Positions 37,401 through 42,946 of a stretch of 42,946 nt of DNA are shown piece after piece. A program made the translations under genes and the position numbers. The notes under the pieces were generated by a model. That model was not told where the DNA came from, did no database searches, and saw only the letters and a program-made list of their open reading frames with translations. Source of the stretch: Rubripirellula sp. (GTDB lineage: Bacteria > Planctomycetota > Planctomycetia > Pirellulales > Pirellulaceae); NCBI GenBank assembly GCA_012270065.1, contig JAAXJB010000109.1:1-42946 (forward strand), in the 5' to 3' direction. Position 1 is the stretch's first letter. Each line of letters starts with the position of its first letter.

Positions 37401-37610
37401 ATCGGCCTGATTCCTCTGGTCATTGCGACTGGCGCCGGGGCAAATTCACGACGTTCACTCGGAACCACAGTCGTAGGTGGTCTCGCAGTCGCCACGGTCC
37501 TGATCATTTTCGTTCCGATTTTCTACTACACCATCCAACACATGCGTGAGTGGACGATGCGATCACGAAAACCTCGCAGTACTGAACCCGAATCCGAAAC
37601 CACTCCGTGA
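34467..37610 (+). CDS. RND efflux pump, HAE1/AcrB type
   Basis: The 1047-residue length and two-fold architecture fit AcrB-type inner-membrane pumps: one membrane helix, a large periplasmic loop, five helices, and then the same again. The start MNFFIDRPVFASAIA is typical. The proton-relay residues can be recognised: the Asp pair in ALVVDDAIVVVENV (helix 4), the lysine in IGLTAKNGILIVEFA (helix 10) and the threonine in LMTALAFIIGLIPL (helix 11). The pump should export hydrophobic toxicants or drugs using proton flow. The adaptor gene follows at once, in reversed order relative to E. coli acrAB. No outer-membrane TolC-type gene or local regulator is in the window. Confidence 0.95.
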   Translation: MNFFIDRPVFASAIALIMIMAGAISMMVLPIAQFPPLVPPQVQVSTQYLGAGSDVVSKTVTTPLEEQLNGAAGMIYMSSNSTNNGDSIITVTFDVGFDQDIGQMELLTSSNEALSQLPSEVQQVGLTIEKHSTNMLLAVSLLSPEGTHDATFLQNYADIHLTDALSRIPGVASVTNFGLSKYAMRIWLDPAKLNNLGMTALDVQQAIKEQNQQVAAGKIGQAPAPEGQAIEFQLSTLGRLEQVSQFENIIVRATPDGSVVRIKDIARVELGSEEYDWGTQLNRKPTATIIVFQLADANGLQIKKELEKTMDGLAEHFPEDMEWVVRYDTTEFITDSIHEVLVTLMQAIGLVILVVFIFLQNVRATLIPTIAVPVALIGTFAFMLMFGFSINTLSLLGMVLAVALVVDDAIVVVENVMRRLDEGGENMIEVTKEALAEVRGPIIATTLVLMAVFVPVSFIPGMTGQLYNQFSLTIALAVGLSGINSLTLSPALCAVFLKPGGEKKKNILFRAFNSGFERLATGYAQAVRWMSKLWYVTMSAFAGLCVLMVYLFSVTPSGFVPEEDQGYVMAIANLPNGATIARTRDIMDQVSEMALATDGVADVVEVSGYNIIDSVKQPYAGFAFVVLKPWSERTTPQTQLHAIIKSLNDKMAAIAGAQVKIANAPAIPGLGSTGGFTFEIQDLNDRGVTALSEASNNFIKAARQRPELAGVYTTFDDSVPQRYLDVDRTKAKIHNVSITELFATLQINLGSLYVNEFNKYGKVYRVYLQAEEDARSDVDDIGRLKVRNKDGDMIDLNAFVNIEPLVGPYNIPHYDQYKSVAVNGANAPGFSSGQAISVMEELANNELSDGFGFQWTGITYQQLKAGNLAPLIFALSLVFVFLVLAAQYESWTMPIMVLLGVPLGLLGAAGALAVRGLDLDVYGQIGLVMLIGLTAKNGILIVEFAADQRRKGSTILEAAMEAARVRLRPILMTALAFIIGLIPLVIATGAGANSRRSLGTTVVGGLAVATVLIIFVPIFYYTIQHMREWTMRSRKPRSTEPESETTP

Positions 37611-37662
37611 TTGAAATTGGAAGATGAAGGTGCTTGAAAACAATTTCCCTGCAGCGAATTCG

Positions 37663-38958
37663 ATGCGATCCAGAAAAACCCTGAATCCTTCACACGTCGC
37701 AAACGCATGCCTTGTTTTTCTTCTGCTAGCCATCCTGCCCGGATGCAAAAGCGAACCTGTCAGCAAACCCGTTCCGAAGCCGCCACAAGTCAGCGTCACC
37801 GAAGTAACGCAGGCAACTGTTCCGATCATCTATCCATTCAGTGGAACAGTTCAAGCAGTGAAATACGTTGACATCATCCCACGCGTCACCGGCTATATCA
37901 CGCAACGCAAATTCGTTGAGGGCAGCCTTGTCCAGCAGGACCAACTGCTTTACGAGATCGACCCGCGACCCTTCCAGGCTGCGTTGGATGGCGCTCAGGC
38001 GGACTTGACCCGAAGTGAAGCTCAACTGACGCTCTGGACAGGAGAGGTGAAACGCTACACAGACCTGGCAAAACAGGGCGCCGGCTCAGAACAGCAGAAA
38101 GAAGAAGCTGTTGCCAAGGAAGCCGAAACCAAAGCCAACATCGAGCAGGACAAAGCCAACATTGAAACAGCCAAGCTGAACCTCGAGTACACGAAACTGA
38201 CAGCACCTTTCAAAGGACGCATCCAGAACACCAAAAGAAACGTCGGCCAACTTGTCGAAGCTGAAACAACAGTCTTGACGTCTCTGGTTCAAATCGACCC
38301 CATTTATGTTGAATTCAAAGTCACACGAAATGAACTGTTCGACATGCAACGAGCTGCCAGCGGATCGCTAACCGGGCAGAAAATCGACATTTCAAACATT
38401 AAATTCAAGCTGCTTTTGCCGAATGGACAGGAGTATTCACACGTGGGAACTCTGGATTACATGAGTTCCGAAATCAATCCTGCGACCGATACGTTGATGG
38501 TACGGGGCGTCATTGCCAATCCCGCTGACAAAGCGAATTCAGAATCATTGATCTCGGGACAATATGTACCCGTCCGCGTCATTCTCGGTGAAACGCCCAA
38601 CTCGCTGCTGGTACCGAAGGCTGCGGTTGTGGAGTCACAACTGGGTGAGCAGATCTACGTTGTGAATGATGCCAGTCAGGTTGAGATACGCAATGTGACT
38701 GTTGGCACGCTTTACAAGGAACAGTACGTCATTACGTCGGGACTGAAGCTTGGCGAGAAAGTGATCGTGGAAGGGACGCAGAAAGTCCGTGCAGGCATGA
38801 ACGTGACGATCCAGAATCCGACCAATTCAACACCACCACCATCGGCAAACCCCGCCGGTCAGCCCACACAACAGAAAACCGAAAAGGCGAAACCTGTTGC
38901 AGAACCGAATGAAACAGGTACAGAAAAACCCGTTGCCAATGAGGCATCCGGCAAGTGA
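37663..38958 (+). CDS. RND efflux periplasmic adaptor (membrane fusion) lipoprotein
   Basis: The product has a lipoprotein signal with the lipobox LPGC (modified Cys28 from this ATG). The AcrA layout follows: a beta-barrel/lipoyl half-motif (TGYITQRKFVEGSLVQQ), a long alpha-hairpin (about 90-160, rich in Ala, Glu and Lys), then TKLTAPFKGRIQNTKRNVGQ and the membrane-proximal domain. The adaptor bridges the pump and an outer-membrane channel. The last 45 residues are a Pro-, Lys- and Glu-rich tail that is probably disordered. ATG 37624, 13 bases after the pump stop, is in frame and would add 13 residues; I prefer 37663 because it gives a normal-length signal. The two genes form an operon. Confidence 0.92.
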   Translation: MRSRKTLNPSHVANACLVFLLLAILPGCKSEPVSKPVPKPPQVSVTEVTQATVPIIYPFSGTVQAVKYVDIIPRVTGYITQRKFVEGSLVQQDQLLYEIDPRPFQAALDGAQADLTRSEAQLTLWTGEVKRYTDLAKQGAGSEQQKEEAVAKEAETKANIEQDKANIETAKLNLEYTKLTAPFKGRIQNTKRNVGQLVEAETTVLTSLVQIDPIYVEFKVTRNELFDMQRAASGSLTGQKIDISNIKFKLLLPNGQEYSHVGTLDYMSSEINPATDTLMVRGVIANPADKANSESLISGQYVPVRVILGETPNSLLVPKAAVVESQLGEQIYVVNDASQVEIRNVTVGTLYKEQYVITSGLKLGEKVIVEGTQKVRAGMNVTIQNPTNSTPPPSANPAGQPTQQKTEKAKPVAEPNETGTEKPVANEASGK

Positions 38959-39109
38959 CCTCTGCCAGTGTCAACCATGGCCGAATGCGGCGACAACGCA
39001 TCAATTCCTGAGACGAATTCGTGCGAAAAGCTCATCATCGGATTCAGAACGTGGGCAGATCGATTAAACTCATGAATGTACGTCGTCTGAGGTAGATCTG
39101 ACGAATTCA

Positions 39110-39194
39110 GGGGTCTGTTTCTGCAGGGGTTTGTTTCTGCCCAATCCCCCGCTTGTCTGCCACCCGCTTGTCTGTTCCCCACTTGTCTGTTCCC
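39110..39194. repeat. Two adjoining short tandem-repeat blocks
   Basis: Two copies of a 16-base unit (ggggtctgtttctgca and ggggtttgtttctgcc, 39110-39141) are followed by three copies of a 15-base unit based on CttGTCTG (39150-39164, 39165-39179, 39180-39194) and a partial fourth copy. The blocks end 33 bp before the preferred start of the sulfatase-DUF1080 gene. They also fall within the in-frame extension from ATG 39153, where they would encode repeats such as RLSVPHLSVP; that extension would precede the signal peptide and is probably not translated. Confidence 0.75.
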
Positions 39195-39227
39195 CGCTTT
39201 CCAGCCCTCACACTGAATTTTGATGCC

Positions 39228-41447
39228 ATGCATTCGAACCTTCGAATTTCCTGCTTGATTTTCCTGTCACTGCATACGTTGATTCACATCGGTGATGCTC
39301 CGGAAACAGAAGCGGAACAACCGCCGAACATCGTATTTTTCTTCACTGACGACCAGACCACCAGCACGTTGGGATGCTATGGCAACCCAGTCGTACAGAC
39401 GCCCAACATTGATGCATTGGCAAGAGAGGGCACACGATTTGACAATGCATGTGTCAGCCATTCCATTTGCTGGGTCAGTCGCACCACGATCCTCAGTGGA
39501 CTGACGGGCAGAAGCTTTGGAACATCCAGCAACCCGGATACTGCGACGCCTGAGGCTGTCGAAACCCTGTACAGCGATCTTCTGCGTGATAGCGGCTACC
39601 GAACCGGCTACTTTGGCAAGTGGCATGCCAAGATGCCTCGAAAGTACAAACGCGAAGAGCACTTTGACGAATTTGAGGCAATCGGGCGCAATCCTTTCTA
39701 CAAGAAACAGCCCGATGGAAGTCTGAGACATGAAACGGAAGTGATCGTCGATCGTGGCATCGACTTCATTCAATCGCAACCGAAAGACAAACCATTCGCG
39801 CTGAACATGTGGTTCAATGCCTGTCACGCCGAAGACAGCGACCGCAGACCTGGCATTGGTCACTTCCCCTGGCCCCGCGCGGTCGATGGCATGTACGAAG
39901 ACATCGTCATTGACCCACCGCGTTTGAACGATCCCGGAATTTTCTACGCTCTTCCTGATTTCCTCAAAACCACCATCAACCGCGAGCGTTACTTCTGGCG
40001 GTGGAACACAGACGAAAAATACCAGACCAACATACGCGCTTACTATCGCATGGTCAGCGGAATTGACGGAGCAATCGGGCGATTCAGGAAAGCTCTGCAG
40101 GAGGCTGGCTTGGCGGACAACACGATCATCATCTACTCGGCAGACAACGGTTATCACATGGGCAACCGCGGCTTGGCCGGAAAGTGGTCCCACTTTGAAG
40201 AAGCACTGCGCGTTCCACTGATCATTCACGACCCGCGTGTCAAAGCATCCGCACGCGGTCAAGTGACCCGCGCGACCGCATTGAATCTGGATTTGCCAGC
40301 GACCTTCCTCGACTGGGCGGGAGTCGATATTCCTGAACGCTACCAGGGCGTGAGCCTCAAGCCGATTGTGGACGGAAAGCAGCCGACTGACTGGCGGAAG
40401 GAAACATTCCACGAGCATTTTGCGGTAAGAAGTCGCATCCCGGCTTTTGAAGGAATACGCAATGAGAATTTCAAATACGTGAGGTACATCGATTACGACA
40501 ATCACGAGTTTCTTCATGATCTCAGGAATGACCCTGACGAATTGACCAATCTGGCCGGAGACCCTGCCTACAACGGCATTCTCGAAGCGATGCGACAACG
40601 CACGACCGAAAAGGTGAACGAATATGGTGGTCCACTCGACCCCGCCACAGGCTTGACCCGTTCCACAGAACCAATGCCGGTGGCGTCTGCAAATAACGCA
40701 GGTCGTGTCGACGGACAGGGTTTCATGAAAGTCTTCGATGGCAAAAGTCTTCGCCAATGGGCAGGCGATCCAAAGTATTGGTCGGTCAAGGATGGAGCCA
40801 TCACGGGCAAGACGGATGGCTCGCTGAAGATGAACCGCTTCATCACATGGAAAGGATCGACCATTCGCAATTTCGATCTGCGAGTGAAAGTCAAAATTAC
40901 AGACGGCGGGAATAGTGGTATCCAGTATCGTGGCACTTCACGACCTGATCTGGGGCTGGATGTCGTGACGGGATACCAGTGCGATGTCGTTCCGGGGCAT
41001 GCCCAGTACGATGGCATGCTCTATGAAGAAAAAGGAAGACGCATTCTGGCACGGAAAGGCAGCAAAGTGATCATTTCGCCGTCAGGCAACAGCTGGATTA
41101 TCGACACCTGGGACACCCCGATTGCTGCCCCCGATCAATGGCATGATTACCGCATTCTGGTGGAAGGCAACCATCACCGTCACTGGATCAATGGACAAAA
41201 GACTGTCGATGTGATTGATCTGGATGAAAACGGACGGACAACAGAAGGTGTTCTGGCGATGCAGGTACATGTCGGCCCAGCAATGACCATTCAGTACAAG
41301 GATTTCGAGATCAAGCACTTGCCGGATGACTTGCCGCTGCAAATTGCAAAAGACCATCCAATTCCGGCAGATGCCAAAGGAGTCCGTCCCCAGGGACGTC
41401 TCCCAAAAAACTGGACTCCACCGATCTATGGGCAGCAAGACAAGTAA
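39228..41447 (+). CDS. Sulfatase fused to DUF1080 (LamG-like) domain, exported
   Basis: After a signal peptide (NLRISCLIFLSLHTLIHIG), the 739-residue protein has a sulfatase domain (about 25-470). It carries NIVFFFTDDQTTS, the nucleophile region ICWVSRTTILSGLTGR and YSADNGYHMG. The formylglycine site reads CWVSR (C81-R85) and lacks the proline of the standard CxPxR. Residues about 500-720 form a DUF1080 domain (VFDGKSLRQW, VKDGAITGK, NSGIQYRG, WHDYRILVEGNHHRHWING), a concanavalin-like fold linked to 3-keto-glycoside hydrolysis or carbohydrate binding. It probably acts on sulfated glycans outside the cytoplasm. I chose ATG 39228 over 39153 because it directly precedes the signal peptide. Confidence 0.9.
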   Translation: MHSNLRISCLIFLSLHTLIHIGDAPETEAEQPPNIVFFFTDDQTTSTLGCYGNPVVQTPNIDALAREGTRFDNACVSHSICWVSRTTILSGLTGRSFGTSSNPDTATPEAVETLYSDLLRDSGYRTGYFGKWHAKMPRKYKREEHFDEFEAIGRNPFYKKQPDGSLRHETEVIVDRGIDFIQSQPKDKPFALNMWFNACHAEDSDRRPGIGHFPWPRAVDGMYEDIVIDPPRLNDPGIFYALPDFLKTTINRERYFWRWNTDEKYQTNIRAYYRMVSGIDGAIGRFRKALQEAGLADNTIIIYSADNGYHMGNRGLAGKWSHFEEALRVPLIIHDPRVKASARGQVTRATALNLDLPATFLDWAGVDIPERYQGVSLKPIVDGKQPTDWRKETFHEHFAVRSRIPAFEGIRNENFKYVRYIDYDNHEFLHDLRNDPDELTNLAGDPAYNGILEAMRQRTTEKVNEYGGPLDPATGLTRSTEPMPVASANNAGRVDGQGFMKVFDGKSLRQWAGDPKYWSVKDGAITGKTDGSLKMNRFITWKGSTIRNFDLRVKVKITDGGNSGIQYRGTSRPDLGLDVVTGYQCDVVPGHAQYDGMLYEEKGRRILARKGSKVIISPSGNSWIIDTWDTPIAAPDQWHDYRILVEGNHHRHWINGQKTVDVIDLDENGRTTEGVLAMQVHVGPAMTIQYKDFEIKHLPDDLPLQIAKDHPIPADAKGVRPQGRLPKNWTPPIYGQQDK

Positions 41448-41687
41448 TTGCTTGCATTTCGGAGATCGGTCACACAAAACGCGTTGATGGAAGATCTGGC
41501 TGAAACCAGAATTGTTGCTGGAGATCATCTGCCAGCTGCAACCAGGATTGAATGCGAAAAGTCTGGCATTTTGAGCTCATGGCGCATTTCAGATGACGTG
41601 CAACAGGTGGTTTCGGAATTGACACCGAACGCGTCATTTCACTAACTGTAAGATGAATCGAGTCATACGAACATGAGGTTCGCCACG

Positions 41688-42584
41688 ATGACGGATCGTG
41701 AAGAAGTCAAACAGCACTGGCTTCGGCAAAATGAGCGCCGACAAATTCGCAACCTGCCTCGCTGGGCAAAGGTACGCATTGAAAGAAAAGCGGCGAAATG
41801 GCTTGGAATGACCTGCAAGGTATCGGTGCCATTGTTCTGGGGACAGGAGATGTCCGTTGTCTTCCCCGAATTTGTCTCCGGTCGAATTGGCAAGTACGGA
41901 TATTTTGAAGACGACGTCACATCGATGTTCATCGACTGCCTTGAACCCGGCATGAGGTTTTATGACGTTGGCTCCCACTATGGCTACTTCAGCCTGTTAG
42001 CTTCATCTCTTGTAGGGCCGGATGGGCACGTCTTTGCTTTTGAGCCGACCGCAGCAACCTACAAAATCCTGACCGAAAATGCAGCCAGACGGGATAACAT
42101 CACGTGCTGCCAAGTGGCGGCGTATCGGCAATCCGGTCCACTGGAATTCATCGAACAGGGCATCGGACAAAGTAGTCTGAATTTCGTAGTGGGCGAGGGT
42201 TACGACCCCGGGACAACGGATTCGTCGGGTAAAAAAACGCAAGTGACAGCGGTCAAACTGGATGACTTTGCGAAACAGCATGGAAAGCCTGACTTTTTGA
42301 AGATCGACACCGAAGGAGCCGAACTTCCGATCCTTGAGGGCTTGAACGAGACCATTGAACGGTGCCATCCAACCATCGTCCTTGAAATGGGAGATCAGAT
42401 TTGCACCACGACCGGCAATGGCTTGAGTCGACAAAATGTCGACTTCCTTCTCGACCACGGTTATGAGGTCTATGAATATCGCAATCGCACCCGGTATCGA
42501 CACATTCCACGTGATTCGTACTCCTATACCAATCTTCTTTTTCGCCATCCGATCCAAACAAAACGTCGACGAACCGCCAAGTGA
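41688..42584 (+). CDS. FkbM family methyltransferase
   Basis: The product (298 residues) has an FkbM-type SAM-dependent methyltransferase domain. The region FYDVGSHYGYFSLLAS (SAM-binding motif), FAFEPTAATYKILTEN, VKLDDFAKQHGKPDFLKIDTEGAE and a closing FLLDHGYEVYEY are all typical. Family members methylate hydroxyl groups on sugars, polyketides or other metabolites; the acceptor here is unknown. A basic N-terminal region of about 40 residues precedes the domain. GAGG (41675-41678) lies nine bases before ATG 41688, so I prefer it to ATG 41673. It stands alone, 240 bp after the sulfatase gene, and its tail is strongly basic (KRRRTAK). Confidence 0.88.
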   Translation: MTDREEVKQHWLRQNERRQIRNLPRWAKVRIERKAAKWLGMTCKVSVPLFWGQEMSVVFPEFVSGRIGKYGYFEDDVTSMFIDCLEPGMRFYDVGSHYGYFSLLASSLVGPDGHVFAFEPTAATYKILTENAARRDNITCCQVAAYRQSGPLEFIEQGIGQSSLNFVVGEGYDPGTTDSSGKKTQVTAVKLDDFAKQHGKPDFLKIDTEGAELPILEGLNETIERCHPTIVLEMGDQICTTTGNGLSRQNVDFLLDHGYEVYEYRNRTRYRHIPRDSYSYTNLLFRHPIQTKRRRTAK

Positions 42585-42946
42585 ATTTCGCTCGGTGCAA
42601 TTCAGTTGGAGAAACGGATTGCGATGCTGATCGACACACCGATCACTGCAATTCAAGTCATCCACCAGACGCATTCAACATCCAAGGTCACTCGGATTCG
42701 TTCGATCCATTGATCAGAACCGGTGGCTTGAGATGACGATTCAGCAGGTTCTCTGGCAAATCCACGCAAGGCTCTGCACCAATTTCAGGTGATCCTCCTC
42801 AATTCCAGGTGATCCTCCGCTCTTTCAGGTGATCCTCTTCGGAATTCTGCTCGATCATTGCGAACAGAATTTGCAGATTTCCATTCATTATTTCTGCGTG
42901 TTCCGCTGTACTTTTTCGCGTACACCAATGAGCAGCAACTGAAAAA
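42585..42946. other. Right-edge spacer, no gene seen
   Basis: The last 362 bp contain no credible complete gene on either strand. Its only clear structure is the 20-bp tandem repeat at 42781-42840. The region right of the array (42841-42946) could be the start of a mobile element or the edge of a gene outside the window, but nothing in it is recognisable. Confidence 0.4.
42781..42840. repeat. Three 20-bp tandem repeats, possible IS21-type end
   Basis: Three units of exactly 20 bases (42781-42800, 42801-42820, 42821-42840) share the core CAGGTGATCCTC and vary at the flanks. The core AGGTGATCC is complementary to GGATCACCT, the conserved 3' end of bacterial 16S rRNA. Several copies of a roughly 20-bp motif are also what IS21-family elements carry near their ends as transposase-binding sites. 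No transposase gene is visible, but the window ends 106 bases later. Confidence 0.8.

Noticed and set aside
39267-40757. 496-codon open frame antisense to the sulfatase-DUF1080 gene
   Set aside because: The sense strand encodes a clear sulfatase; the long antisense frame is a codon-bias shadow with no recognisable domain.
41619-41654. TTGACA box as promoter of the FkbM gene
   Set aside because: The -35 hexamer is perfect, but the nearest -10-like hexamer (TAAGAT at 41649) is 24 bp away, too far for a standard promoter.

Overview
The window looks like chromosomal DNA from a planctomycete (phylum Planctomycetota). The evidence is gene content: two pairs of planctomycete-type DUF1549/DUF1553 (PSCyt2/PSD1) cytochrome-like proteins with Tat-exported DUF1501 proteins, two sulfatases, a giant surface protein that opens with a LEPR-XLL-like motif and carries DUF4347, a sulfatase fused to DUF1080, and few clear Shine-Dalgarno sequences. 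There is no rRNA, tRNA, CRISPR array, phage gene or complete insertion sequence. Genus cannot be fixed from the sequence alone.

Layout. 1-1390: a strong terminator for a gene left of the window, then a leftward MFS transporter. 1981-5802: the first DUF1549/DUF1553 plus DUF1501 pair. 6008-7860: a TadE-like pseudopilin with an unusual collagen-like Gly-Lys-Asp/Gly tail, a TadG-like protein, and a stretch that reads like a decayed coding region. 8215-14973: a 2252-residue surface protein (LEPR-XLL-like, DUF4347, seven propeller-like repeats, eight cadherin-like repeats, a VCBS/Big_9-type domain, C-terminal membrane anchor). 15176-18969: a PAS-GGDEF-HD-GYP cyclic-di-GMP protein and, converging on it, a polyprenyl-phosphate sugar transferase with a degenerate GGDEF-like N-terminus. 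19510-24001: a membrane-bound spermidine-synthase-like protein, an RlmA-type rRNA methyltransferase and a PI-PLC-like phosphodiesterase; the last two overlap tail to tail. 24189-28840: an arylsulfatase, a family 10 pectate lyase and a subtilisin-PDZ fusion. 29057-34031: the second, larger DUF1549/DUF1553 plus DUF1501 pair. 34467-38958: an RND efflux pump and its lipoprotein adaptor. 39228-41447: the sulfatase-DUF1080 fusion. 41688-42584: an FkbM methyltransferase, followed by a short tandem-repeat array near the window edge.

Two themes stand out. The block 6008-18969 joins pilus-like proteins, a giant adhesin-like protein, a c-di-GMP enzyme and an exopolysaccharide-type transferase, which suggests surface attachment; this is inference from context. 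The block 24189-34031, with 39228-41447, is rich in exported enzymes for breaking down sulfated or pectin-like polysaccharides and proteins. The most unusual sequence observations are the GXY tail on the TadE-like protein, the altered GYP loop and I-site of the c-di-GMP protein, the non-standard CWVSR sulfatase motif, the subtilisin-PDZ fusion, and three sets of perfectly phased short tandem repeats in spacers. One of these sets carries a 9-mer complementary to the 3' end of 16S rRNA and may be the end of an IS21-like element.
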